A DNA stretch of 64,000 bases from Massilia sp. H6 (GTDB lineage: Bacteria; Pseudomonadota; Gammaproteobacteria; Burkholderiales; Burkholderiaceae_D): positions 2,294,001-2,358,000 of the forward strand of contig NZ_CP103371.1 of NCBI RefSeq assembly GCF_024802625.1, written 5' to 3'. Each line of letters begins with the position of its first letter. Positions within the stretch are counted from its first letter, which is position 1. The notes under the pieces are model-generated. The model searched no databases and was not told the origin of the DNA. It saw nothing but the letters and a program-made list of their open reading frames with translations. A program made the translations under genes and the position numbers. Shown in pieces: positions 1-8,617 of the stretch.

Positions 1-2
1 TC

Positions 3-1676
3 GGCATCGGCCTGCTGTACAAGACGCTGAGCGTGTCGTTCAAGGGCTGGCGCGACTACGTCAACTTTGAATTTTCCGCGCCGCTGCGGGGCGGGTCGGC
101 CGGCGCCGAAGTCTCGCCGGAACTGCTGGGCGTCGGCTACATCATCGGCCCACGCATCGCCTTCACCATGGCGGCAGGCGGCGTGCTGTCCTATCTCCTG
201 ATGATACCGATGATCAGATTCTTCGGCGAGCTGCTGACCGTGCCGCTGTCGCCGGGAACGATCCTGATCCGCGACATGGGCCCGGACGACATTCGTAACG
301 CCTATGTACTGTACATCGGTGCCGGCGCGGTGGCAGCGGGCGGCCTGATCTCGCTGGCGCGCTCGATGCCGACCATCTGGAAAGGCCTCACCGGCGGCCT
401 GGCTGGCCTGGGTCGGGGCAAGGTCGCCGCCGCGGCCAGCGGCCCATCCCTGCGCACCGACCAGGATATTCCACTCAAATGGGTAGTCATCGGCTGCCTG
501 GCCATCATCGCCATCATCACGGTGGCTACTCCCCTGCATATGAACCTGCTCGGCGCGCTGCTGATCCTGGTGTTCGGCTTCCTGTTCGCTACCGTGTCCT
601 CGCGCCTGACCGGCGAGGTCGGCTCGTCGTCGAACCCGATCTCGGGGATGGCGGTGGCAACGCTGCTGTTTACCTGCCTGATCTTTCTGCTGATGGGATG
701 GACCGGCGGCCAGTATTACGTCACCGCGCTGTCGGTCGGCGCGATCGTCTGCATCGCCGCCAGCAATGCCGGCACCACCTCGCAAGACCTCAAGACCGGC
801 TACCTGGTCGGCTCCACGCCACGCATGCAGCAATACGCGATCCTGTGCGGCGCATTTGCCTCGGCATTGGTACTGGGGCCGATCCTGCTCAAGCTCAATG
901 ACGCGGGCACGGTCTATGTGCCGGCGGCCCAGGTCGCACCTGGGCTGAGCGTCGACGCATCGACGCTGACCGAGACCGCTCAGCTGCAAGGCCCGCAGGC
1001 GGCAACCGACGCCAATACCTACAAGGTCTGGCAAAAACGCGACACCGTCGGCGGCCCGGCTGGCAAATACCTGGTAACTAACGAGGGACAGCTGGCCTAC
1101 CTGGTCGACCCGGGCATCAACGGCACCCACAAGACCCGTCCGGACGGTACCGAGGTAAAGAAATACGATGCGCCGAAGGCGGTGCTGATGTCGTACATCA
1201 TCAAGGGCATTCTCGACCAGGAATTGCCATGGACGCTGGTGCTGTTCGGCGTGATGATCTCGGTGGTGCTGGAGATGGCCGGCGTGCATGCGCTGGCGTT
1301 TTCGGTCGGCGTCTACCTGCCGCTGATCTCGACGCTGCCGATCGCGGTCGGCGGCACGGTGCGCTGGCTGGCCGACCGCGGCAACCGCAAGCTGCCGCAA
1401 TACCAGAAATTCAATGAAGAAGAACGGCAGGCCGCGGGCGACCGCAGCTCCGGCACGCTGCTGGCGTCGGGCTATATCGCCGGCGGCGCGCTGGCTGGCA
1501 TCATTATCGCCATCACGGCCGGCGTGCTGACCGACTTCGACAGCACCATGGTCGAGTGGGCCGAGGCATCCAACCCGTTCTTCGCGGGAGACAGCGCGAA
1601 CGTGCTGACCTTGATTCCGTATGCGCTGATTATCATTGTGCTGTATTGGGTAGCGCGCGAGAAAGCCAGGCGTTAA
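3..1676 (+). CDS. OPT family oligopeptide transporter (5' end missing)
   Basis: Integral inner-membrane transporter of the OPT family, which takes up oligopeptides or metal chelates with protons. The reading frame is open to the left edge of the window, so the true start lies outside; the first complete codon is at position 3 and about 558 residues are visible, most of a bacterial OPT protein. Long hydrophobic segments alternate with short polar loops, among them an early periplasmic/TM stretch rich in Gly, the segment SNAGTTSQDLKTGYLVG (typical of the family) and a final helix ending in YWVAREKARR. A polar insertion of about 110 residues (approximately residues 300-410) separates the last helices. 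It is followed directly by a strong terminator. Family assignment is firm; substrate is unknown. Confidence 0.85.
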   Translation, partial: GIGLLYKTLSVSFKGWRDYVNFEFSAPLRGGSAGAEVSPELLGVGYIIGPRIAFTMAAGGVLSYLLMIPMIRFFGELLTVPLSPGTILIRDMGPDDIRNAYVLYIGAGAVAAGGLISLARSMPTIWKGLTGGLAGLGRGKVAAAASGPSLRTDQDIPLKWVVIGCLAIIAIITVATPLHMNLLGALLILVFGFLFATVSSRLTGEVGSSSNPISGMAVATLLFTCLIFLLMGWTGGQYYVTALSVGAIVCIAASNAGTTSQDLKTGYLVGSTPRMQQYAILCGAFASALVLGPILLKLNDAGTVYVPAAQVAPGLSVDASTLTETAQLQGPQAATDANTYKVWQKRDTVGGPAGKYLVTNEGQLAYLVDPGINGTHKTRPDGTEVKKYDAPKAVLMSYIIKGILDQELPWTLVLFGVMISVVLEMAGVHALAFSVGVYLPLISTLPIAVGGTVRWLADRGNRKLPQYQKFNEEERQAAGDRSSGTLLASGYIAGGALAGIIIAITAGVLTDFDSTMVEWAEASNPFFAGDSANVLTLIPYALIIIVLYWVAREKARR

Positions 1677-1681
1677 GTGAA

Positions 1682-1709
1682 AATGGCCCGGATCTCCGGG
1701 CCATTTTTT
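1682..1709 (+). terminator. Rho-independent terminator of the OPT gene
   Basis: A 10-bp perfect stem (AATGGCCCGG / CCGGGCCATT) with a 4-base loop is followed by a run of six T, starting six bases after the OPT stop codon. Confidence 0.9.
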
Positions 1710-1840
1710 CATCGCGCCCTCGCCCCAGGCGGCGCCTCGCGGTGCGGCGCAAGCTGGCGCAGTGCCTGTCAGGCGTTGCAGCCGCGTGGCAAGGACGGCC
1801 CGCCCGATACCGGGAGCGTACGCCTAACGCACCCGTAACG

Positions 1841-1887
1841 CACCAATAAAAAACGGCGGCCCCAAAGGACCGCCGTTTTGATTGGTG
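1841..1887 (-). terminator. Terminator of the POT transporter
   Basis: A 10-bp stem (AAAACGGCGG / CCGCCGTTTT, 1850-1859 with 1870-1879) is nested in an outer 7-bp stem (CACCAAT / ATTGGTG). On the minus strand it is followed by a T run and begins 11 bases past the stop of the POT gene. The sequence between 1710 and 1840 holds nothing I can recognise. Confidence 0.85.
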
Positions 1888-1897
1888 CGCGAGACGC

Positions 1898-3400
1898 TTA
1901 TTTCACGCCGTGCATCAGTTTCTGGATCAGCGGTGCGAGCAGGAACAGCAGCACGCCGCCCACCAGCAGAATCCAGAAGCCCGAGGTGTAGCCGTCCAGC
2001 GCCGAGGCTACTGACATGCCGGAGCTGCCCGAGACGTGCGAGGCGAAGATGCCCGACAGGTTGTTGCCGATACCGGTCGACAGGAACCAGCCGCCCATGC
2101 CCAGGCCGACCAGGCGGGTTGGTGCCAGCTTGGTGACCATCGACAGGCCGATCGGCGACAGGCACAGCTCACCGATCGACTGGATCGTGTACACCGCCAG
2201 CAGGGTCCACGCCGGGATCTGGCCGATCGGGTCGATCAGCTGCGACAGCGCGTACATCAGCAGGCCGAAAGCCAGGCCGTTGATGATGATGCCCAGGCCG
2301 AATTTGCGCGGAATCGATGGATTGACGTTGCGCCGGCCCAGCATGACCCAGACGGCAGCGATAATCGGTGCGAACACGATGATGGCTACCGCATTCACCG
2401 ACTGGAAATACGCGACTGGCATTTCCCAGCCGAAGATATTGCGGTTGACGATCTGGTCGGCCAGGAAGGTGAACGAGCTGCCGGCCTGCTCGAAGAAGCA
2501 CCAGAACAGAATGTTAAAGAAGAAGATGATCATCATTGCGATGGTCTTGTCGCGCGATACCTTGCCTTCGCGCACGCCCTCGATGATCAGCATCAGCGCC
2601 AGGATCACGAACATGACCGACAGCAGGATCTGCAGCGTGCCCGCGCCCAGGCGCAGCAGCAGGTACACAATCGGGATCACGACCAGCGAGCCGACGATCA
2701 CGCCGATCAGGCGCTTCGGGCTGGCCAGTTCGCCGACCGGCGCGCCGATACCCTTGAGCTGCTTGCGGCCAACATAGAACCACACCAGCGCCAGCAGCAT
2801 GCCGATGCCGGCGGCGAAGAACACGGCCTTGTAGGCCGGGACCGCGCCATCGCTGAGGCGCTCGGCCAGTTCGCCGGTGATGATCGGCGCAAAGAAGGCG
2901 CCGGCGTTGATGCCCATGTAGAAGATGGTGAAGCCGGAATCGCGGCGGGTATCGTGCAGCGAATACAGCTGGCCCACCATGGCCGAGATGTTCGGCTTGA
3001 ACATGCCGTTGCCGACGATGATCGTGGCCAGGCCGAGCTTGAAGATCTCCTGGTCTGGCAGGGTAATCATGAACAGGCCGGCGGCCATGAAGACCGCGCC
3101 GACAATGATCGAGCGCTGGTAGCCGATGACGCGGTCGGCGACATAGCCGCCAAAGACGGCGCCGGCATACACCAGCGCGAGGTAGGAACCATAGGTCAGG
3201 TTGGCGTCGGCCTGGCCGACCGAGTCGCCGCCATAGAACTGGGCAACGATGTAGAGCACGAGGGCCCAACGGATGCCGTAGAACGCGAAGCGCTCCCAGA
3301 ACTCCGTCATGAACAGCATCCACAATGGCGCCGGATGGCCCATGATCTGTTTGAACTCTGGAATGGCCTTGTCGCCAGGTGTCGCAGCTGCACCGCTCAT
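1898..3400 (-). CDS. POT/PTR2 family proton-dependent peptide transporter
   Basis: Inner-membrane MFS symporter that imports di- and tripeptides with protons (DtpT/DtpA type). The first helix carries the POT proton-coupling motif ExxER (TEFWERFAFYG), and the loop after helix 2 has the MFS signature GGYVADRVIGY. About 500 residues with 12-14 hydrophobic segments is the usual length. I chose the ATG at 3400 because a strong Shine-Dalgarno (GGGAGGA) sits nine bases upstream and the protein then starts just before the conserved GHPAPLWMLFMTEFWER region; an in-frame extension to 3484 adds only non-conserved residues. It is transcribed divergently from ppnN and lies next to another peptide transporter, the OPT gene, on the other strand. 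Confidence 0.9.
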   Translation of the reverse strand: MSGAAATPGDKAIPEFKQIMGHPAPLWMLFMTEFWERFAFYGIRWALVLYIVAQFYGGDSVGQADANLTYGSYLALVYAGAVFGGYVADRVIGYQRSIIVGAVFMAAGLFMITLPDQEIFKLGLATIIVGNGMFKPNISAMVGQLYSLHDTRRDSGFTIFYMGINAGAFFAPIITGELAERLSDGAVPAYKAVFFAAGIGMLLALVWFYVGRKQLKGIGAPVGELASPKRLIGVIVGSLVVIPIVYLLLRLGAGTLQILLSVMFVILALMLIIEGVREGKVSRDKTIAMMIIFFFNILFWCFFEQAGSSFTFLADQIVNRNIFGWEMPVAYFQSVNAVAIIVFAPIIAAVWVMLGRRNVNPSIPRKFGLGIIINGLAFGLLMYALSQLIDPIGQIPAWTLLAVYTIQSIGELCLSPIGLSMVTKLAPTRLVGLGMGGWFLSTGIGNNLSGIFASHVSGSSGMSVASALDGYTSGFWILLVGGVLLFLLAPLIQKLMHGVK

Positions 3401-3666
3401 GCGGGTCCTCCCGAAATGGTTATCTGAATAGACTGTTTTTTTACTGGAGCGATCGGATGTCCGAAAATTCCAACTGGCACGCATTCTAGTGTAAATCGGT
3501 CATCGCCAGCGAACTTTTTGCCGATGTGGTATTGACAGTGTCGGCAGGCGCGGCCAGCCCCGCCGGGCTCCGTGCGCATGCCTGTAGCGGGGCGCATAAC
3601 CCCCGACTTTGGCGTATATTGGTAACAGGCCACACCGTCACACCGCTAGATAGGGAAAATAAAACC

Positions 3667-5037
3667 ATGACCCATGAAGTAGTCGATATTCTTATTTCGC
3701 CGGAAGGCCGCCTCGAAGTATTGTCGAAAGCCGAAGTCAGCAAGCTTTTGGATACCAGCAAGGCAGGCCTGTACGACATTTTCCGCAAATGCGCCCTCGC
3801 GGTGCTCAATAGCGGCAGCTCGATCGACGACGGCAAGGAGTTGATGGAGCGCTATCGCGATTTCGAGATCAGCATCCTGCAACGCGAACGCGGCATCAAG
3901 CTCGACCTGCGCGGCGCGCCCGGCCTGGCCTTCGTCGATGGCAAGATGATCCGCGGTATCCACGAACACCTGTTCGCGGTGCTGCGCGATATCGTGTATG
4001 TCCATTTCGAAGTCACCGAGAGCCCGCGCTTCGACCTGAATAATCCGGAAGGCATCACCGATGCCGTGTTCCATATCCTGCGCAATGCGAATATCCTGCA
4101 GCCGCAGCGCAGTCCGAACCTGGTCGTATGCTGGGGCGGCCATTCGATCAGCCGCACCGAATACAACTACACCAAGGAAGTCGGCTATGCGCTCGGCTTG
4201 CGCGAGCTCGATATCTGCACCGGCTGTGGCCCGGGCGCCATGAAAGGCCCCATGAAGGGCGCGGCTATCGGTCACTCCAAGCAGCGCATGAAAGGTGGCC
4301 GTTACCTGGGTATTTCCGAGCCGGGGATTATCGCGGCCGAATCGCCCAATCCGATCGTCAACGACCTGGTCATCATGCCGGATATCGAGAAACGTCTCGA
4401 AGCCTTCGTGCGCACCGGGCATGGCATCATCGTGTTCCCGGGCGGCGCCGGTACCGCCGAAGAAATTCTCTATATCCTAGGTATCCTGCTGCATCCGGAC
4501 AACGCCGAAATGCCGTTCCCACTGATTTTTACCGGTCCTGCAACTTCGCGTGCCTATTTCGACCAGATCGACCAGTTCATCGGCCTGACGCTGGGAGCGG
4601 CGGCGCAGCGGCGCTACAAGATCATCATCGACGATCCGGATATGGTGGCGCGGGAGATGGCGGCCGGGATCGGGCAAGTGCGCGCCTTCCGCAAAGACCA
4701 CAGCGATGCCTATTATTTCAACTGGCGTCTCAAGATCGATGCCGAATTCCAGAAGCCGTTCCGGCCGACCCACGAGAACATGCGCAACCTGAAGCTGCAC
4801 CGCGACCAGGATGCACACGTCCTGGCCGCCAATCTGCGGCGCGCGTTCTCCGGCATCGTTGCCGGCAACGTCAAGGAAGAGGGCATCCGCGCGATCGAAC
4901 AGCACGGCAAGTACGAGATCCAGGGAGAAAGCGCGATCATGGGGCCGATGGACGCGCTGCTGACGTCGTTCGTGGAGCAGAGCCGCATGAAGTTGCCGGG
5001 CAAGGCGTACACGCCGTGCTACACGGTCGTGCAGTAG
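3667..5037 (+). CDS. ppnN: Nucleotide 5'-monophosphate nucleosidase PpnN (YgdH)
   Basis: Cytosolic enzyme that cleaves purine and pyrimidine nucleoside monophosphates to base and ribose 5-phosphate; in E. coli it is modulated by (p)ppGpp. The 456-residue length matches the E. coli protein. The lysine-decarboxylase-like (LOG) core contains FPGGAGTAEEILYIL at about residues 257-271, the PGGxGTxxE motif of the family, preceded by the CTGCGPGAMKGPMKG loop. An N-terminal domain (about residues 1-140) and a C-terminal extension flank the core, as in PpnN and unlike short LOG proteins. The start at 3667 gives the conserved N-terminus MTHEVVDILISPEG; an open frame further upstream is not conserved. 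A bidirectional terminator follows. Confidence 0.92.
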   Translation: MTHEVVDILISPEGRLEVLSKAEVSKLLDTSKAGLYDIFRKCALAVLNSGSSIDDGKELMERYRDFEISILQRERGIKLDLRGAPGLAFVDGKMIRGIHEHLFAVLRDIVYVHFEVTESPRFDLNNPEGITDAVFHILRNANILQPQRSPNLVVCWGGHSISRTEYNYTKEVGYALGLRELDICTGCGPGAMKGPMKGAAIGHSKQRMKGGRYLGISEPGIIAAESPNPIVNDLVIMPDIEKRLEAFVRTGHGIIVFPGGAGTAEEILYILGILLHPDNAEMPFPLIFTGPATSRAYFDQIDQFIGLTLGAAAQRRYKIIIDDPDMVAREMAAGIGQVRAFRKDHSDAYYFNWRLKIDAEFQKPFRPTHENMRNLKLHRDQDAHVLAANLRRAFSGIVAGNVKEEGIRAIEQHGKYEIQGESAIMGPMDALLTSFVEQSRMKLPGKAYTPCYTVVQ

Positions 5038-5067
5038 GCATCCCGAACCGCGCCTGACAGGCGCGAA

Positions 5068-5109
5068 ACAAGAAAGGCGGCCACGCTTGCGCGAGGCCGC
5101 CTTTCTTGT
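5068..5109. terminator. Bidirectional terminator between ppnN and lysS
   Basis: A 15-bp perfect stem (ACAAGAAAGGCGGCC, 5068-5082, with its complement 5095-5109) encloses a 12-base loop. It sits between the convergent stops of ppnN and lysS and ends in a T-rich arm on either strand. Confidence 0.85.
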
Positions 5110-5138
5110 ACCGTCAAGCCGCGTGCGCGGCTCGACGC

Positions 5139-6674
5139 TTAGTCTTCCTTGCGCAGATGCGGGAACAGCAGCACGTCGCGGATGTTCGGCGAATCGGTGA
5201 TCAGCATCATCAGGCGGTCGATCCCGATGCCGCAGCCACCGGCCGGCGGCATGCCGTATTCGAGCGCGCGGATGTAGTCGGCATCGTAGAACATCGCTTC
5301 TTCGTCGCCCGCGTCCTTGGCGGCCACCTGCGACAGGAAGCGCGCAGCCTGGTCTTCAGGGTCGTTCAGCTCCGAGAAGCCATTGGCGATTTCGCGGCCG
5401 ACCATGAACAGCTCGAAGCGTTCGGTGATCCCTTCACGTGCATCCGAGGCGCGCGCCAGCGGCGAGACTTCGACCGGGTAGTCGATGATGAAGGTCGGTT
5501 CCCACAGCAGGGCTTCGGCGGTTTCCTCGAACAGCGACAGCTGCAGCGATCCCAGGCCGGCAGTGGCGAAGGGCTTGACGCCGAACTTCTTGAGCTCGAG
5601 CTTGATGAACTCGGGATCGTTGAGCTGCTCCGGGGTGTAGCCCGGCGCGTACTTGTCGATCGCTTCGACGATGGTCAGGCGCTGGAAAGGCTTGGACAGG
5701 TCGAGTTCGCGGCCACCGTAACTGAGCACCGCGCTGCCGTTGGAATCGATGGCGGCCTGGCGGATCACCTGTTCGGTGAAATTCATGATCCACTTGTAGT
5801 CGGTATAGGCCGCATAGAATTCCATCATCGTGAATTCTGGATTGTGACGGACCGAGACACCTTCGTTGCGGAAGTTGCGGTTGACTTCGAACACCCGATC
5901 GAAGCCGCCCACCACCAGCCGCTTGAGGTAGAGCTCAGGCGCGATGCGCAGGTACATTTCCATGTCGAGCGCATTGTGGTGGGTAACGAAAGGCTTGGCC
6001 GCGGCGCCGCCCGGGATCGGGTGCAGCATCGGGGTTTCGACTTCCATGAAGCCGTGTTCTTCCATGAAGCGGCGCATCGAGGACATCGCGGCGGTACGCG
6101 CCTTGAAGGTGCGGCGCGTGTCTTCGTTCATGATCAGGTCGACGTAGCGCTGGCGGTACTTGGTTTCCTGGTCGGCCAGGCCGTGGAACTTGTCCGGCAG
6201 CGGGCGCAGCGACTTGGCGACCAGGCGCAGCTTGCTGACCTTGACGGTGAGTTCGTCGACCTTGGTCTTGAACAGCGTGCCTTCGATACCCAGGATGTCA
6301 CCCAGGTCGTAGCTGCGCAGCGCGTCCATGGCATCGATGCCGGCGGAGTCGAGCGTGACATAGATCTGGATCCGGCCGCTGGCCGTCGGCCCCGAGCTGT
6401 CCTGCAGGGTTGCGAAGGCGGCCTTCTTGCCGGCTTCGCGGCGCAGCATCATGCGCCCGGCCAGCACCACCGGCACCGGCTCGGCTTCGAGCTCTTCGCG
6501 GGTCTTGTCCTGGTAGCTGGCCACCAGGTCGGCAGCCTTGTGCTGCGGAACAAAGTCGTTCGGGAAGGCGATGCCTTGCTGGCGGATGGCGGCCAGTTTG
6601 GCGCGGCGCTCGGCCATGATCTTGTTCTCGTCAAACGCCGATGCCGGCGCCTGTTCTTGGTTTTCCGTAGTCAT
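5139..6674 (-). CDS. lysS: Lysyl-tRNA synthetase, class II
   Basis: Charges tRNA-Lys with lysine in the cytosol. The 511-residue protein has the expected plan: an N-terminal helix and OB-fold anticodon-binding domain (about residues 60-180), then the class II catalytic domain. Motif 2 is visible as [20 protein letters not shown] and motif 3 as [15 protein letters not shown] near the C-terminus. Its ATG overlaps the stop of the upstream HAD gene in an ATGA, indicating translational coupling and one prfB-HAD-lysS transcript. Confidence 0.97.
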   Translation of the reverse strand: MTTENQEQAPASAFDENKIMAERRAKLAAIRQQGIAFPNDFVPQHKAADLVASYQDKTREELEAEPVPVVLAGRMMLRREAGKKAAFATLQDSSGPTASGRIQIYVTLDSAGIDAMDALRSYDLGDILGIEGTLFKTKVDELTVKVSKLRLVAKSLRPLPDKFHGLADQETKYRQRYVDLIMNEDTRRTFKARTAAMSSMRRFMEEHGFMEVETPMLHPIPGGAAAKPFVTHHNALDMEMYLRIAPELYLKRLVVGGFDRVFEVNRNFRNEGVSVRHNPEFTMMEFYAAYTDYKWIMNFTEQVIRQAAIDSNGSAVLSYGGRELDLSKPFQRLTIVEAIDKYAPGYTPEQLNDPEFIKLELKKFGVKPFATAGLGSLQLSLFEETAEALLWEPTFIIDYPVEVSPLARASDAREGITERFELFMVGREIANGFSELNDPEDQAARFLSQVAAKDAGDEEAMFYDADYIRALEYGMPPAGGCGIGIDRLMMLITDSPNIRDVLLFPHLRKED

Positions 6675-7357
6675 GATGGGAGTGTAGTTCTTGTTGAAAA
6701 GCCGAGCAGTTCGGGAGACAGCTCGGAAAAATCGTTGGCGATCGCAATGACGTTGTCGAATCCGGCGAAGCTCGCTGCCGGCAAGGTAGTTGTCAGCACC
6801 ACGCAGCGCATGCCTGCGCGGCGCGCCGCTTCCACGCCCAGCGGCGCGTCCTCAAACACGATGCAGTGTTCCGGCGCGACGCCGCACAGTTCGGCCGCCT
6901 TCAGGAACACGTCCGGATGCGGCTTGCCGCGGGCGACATCGGCGGCGCCGACGACCACCCCGAAATGGCGCCGCAAGTCCAGGCCATCGAGGGTGAACTC
7001 GATGTTGGCCGGGGGCGCCGCAGTAGCTACTGCCAGCGCGATCCCGTCTGCCTGCGCGCGCACGACCAGCGCGTCAAAGCCGCCTACCGTCTTGCGATGC
7101 GGGGCATAGATCTCGCGGTAGACCGACTCCTTCTCGTGGTTGAGCAGCGCGACTTCGTCGTCGCCCAGGTGCTCGCCCAGGGCCGCGCGGATGATCTCCT
7201 GGCCCTGGCGGCCGGCGGTGGTGCGGAAGAACTCGTCCGCATCGATCGCCTGGCCGCGCCGCTCGAAGAAGGTGATCCACGACTTCGTATGAAAGTCCAT
7301 GTTGTCGACGATGGTGCCGTCCATGTCGAACACGAAGGCGCGTCTGGCCTGGGTCAT
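6671..7357 (-). CDS. HAD superfamily phosphatase / beta-phosphoglucomutase-like
   Basis: Soluble HAD-family phosphohydrolase of the subfamily that includes beta-phosphoglucomutase and sugar phosphatases. Motif I is [12 protein letters not shown] at the N-terminus (nucleophile Asp, second Asp two residues later), the conserved Lys lies in GKPHPDVF, and motif IV is [12 protein letters not shown]. The helical cap (about residues 17-85) is of the C1 type. 228 residues is normal. It overlaps prfB upstream and lysS downstream by ATGA, so it is translated as the middle gene of the operon. Substrate cannot be read from sequence; a housekeeping metabolite-repair or sugar phosphatase role is possible. 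Confidence 0.85.
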   Translation of the reverse strand: MTQARRAFVFDMDGTIVDNMDFHTKSWITFFERRGQAIDADEFFRTTAGRQGQEIIRAALGEHLGDDEVALLNHEKESVYREIYAPHRKTVGGFDALVVRAQADGIALAVATAAPPANIEFTLDGLDLRRHFGVVVGAADVARGKPHPDVFLKAAELCGVAPEHCIVFEDAPLGVEAARRAGMRCVVLTTTLPAASFAGFDNVIAIANDFSELSPELLGFSTRTTLPS

Positions 7358-8464
7358 GCGCCGACGCCCTGCTTGAGCGAGGCCGAAATGAAGTCGTCCA
7401 GGTCGCCGTCGAGCACGTTCTTGGTGTTGCCGGTCTCGAAACCGGTACGCAAGTCCTTGATGCGCGACTGGTCCAGCACGTACGAGCGGATCTGGTGGCC
7501 CCAGCCGACGTCGGTCTTGGAGTCTTCCAGTTTCTGTTGCTCGCTCATGCGGTTGCGCATCTCCAGTTCGTACAGCTTGGCACGCAGCATGTCCCAGGCT
7601 TCGGCCTTGTTGCGGTGCTGCGAACGGTCATTCTGGCACTGCACCACGATGCCTGACGGAGCGTGCGTCAGGCGCACCGCGGAGTCGGTCTTGTTGATGT
7701 GCTGGCCACCGGCGCCGGACGCGCGGTAGGTGTCGATGCGCACATCGGCCGGATTGATCTCGATCTCGATCGAATCGTCCACTTCCGGATACACGAACAG
7801 CGAGGTAAACGAGGTGTGGCGGCCGTTGGCCGAGTCGAACGGCGACTTGCGCACCAGGCGATGCACGCCGGTCTCGGTACGCAGGTGGCCATAGGCATAT
7901 TCGCCATCGACCTTGATGGTCGCGGTCTTGATGCCGGCGATTTCACCGTCGGACTGCTCCAGGATCTCGGCCTTGAAGCCCTTGCGCTCGCAATAGCGCA
8001 AGTACTGGCGCAGCAGCATCGACGCCCAATCCTGGGCCTCGGTGCCGCCGGCGCCGGCCTGGATGTCGATGAAGCAGTTCGCATGGTCCATCGGGTTGCC
8101 GAACATGCGGCGAAATTCCATCTGCTCGATGACAGCCGCGATCGCATCGACATCGCTGCTCACCGCTTCGATGGTGTCGTCGTCGCCTTCTTCGCGCGCC
8201 ATGCCAAACAGATCCAGCGCGTCGGCGAGGTCGGCCCTGGCTTTTTCAAGCGTGTGCACGACGCCTTCGAGGGCTTTTTTCTCTTTGCCGAGATCCAGTG
8301 CCCGCTTCTGGTCGTTCCAGACGGTTGGATCTTCGAGTTCTTCGTTGACTTGCTCTAGCTTCTCGGACTTCCGATCGAAGTCAAAGATACCTCCGAAGTT
8401 CGTCCTCACGACCGGTCAGGTCGTTGAGGAGGGCGGAAATGGCGTTGATGCGTTCAGCTTCCAT
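7354..8464 (-). CDS. prfB: Peptide chain release factor 2, with programmed +1 frameshift
   Basis: Recognises UAA and UGA and triggers peptide release on the ribosome. The gene is in two frames. A 27-codon first part starts at ATG 8464 ([15 protein letters not shown]...) and reaches CTT TGA at 8386-8381; a +1 slip on CTT T continues at GAC (8382) for 342 more residues, giving about 369, close to the E. coli length. After the shift the protein reads [18 protein letters not shown], aligning with E. coli DYDAKKERLEEVNAELEQ. The GGQ catalytic loop is in [17 protein letters not shown] start at 8409, taken from the downstream frame alone, is artificial. The last bases overlap the HAD gene start. Confidence 0.97.
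8380..8395 (-). promoter_or_regulatory. RF2 autoregulatory frameshift signal
   Basis: On the minus strand the sequence is CGGAGG TAT CTT TGA C. The internal Shine-Dalgarno GGAGG lies three bases before the CTT slip codon, the same spacing as in E. coli prfB, followed by the in-frame UGA that RF2 itself reads. When RF2 is scarce the slow UGA allows the +1 shift. The arrangement is seen directly; the mechanism is established for prfB. Confidence 0.96.
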
Positions 8465-8617
8465 GATCTTGGCAGTCTCGTGAGTGGTTTGAATCGAACC
8501 TTCGATTATACCCCAGGACCTGCACCCTGCTGCGCCGCCGGCCGCACTGCTTGCCCTGCGGGGCAGCGCTGCCTTATCATCGCCGCATCATTCCAATGTT
8601 TCCGCCCACATTCCGAC

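Noticed and set aside
5106..7109. Long plus-strand reading frame opposite lysS (about 667 codons)
   Set aside because: The minus strand encodes unmistakable LysRS and HAD motifs; the long antisense frame is a by-product of high GC and strong third-position bias. Similar antisense frames at 2036-3427, 9029-11047, 31209-34013 and 40552-42645 were left out for the same reason.
8485..8503. GGTTTGAATCGAACC, resembling a tRNA T-arm
   Set aside because: On the minus strand the bases flanking TTCGATT do not form a five-pair T stem, no acceptor or anticodon arm can be built nearby, and the sequence lies directly upstream of prfB.
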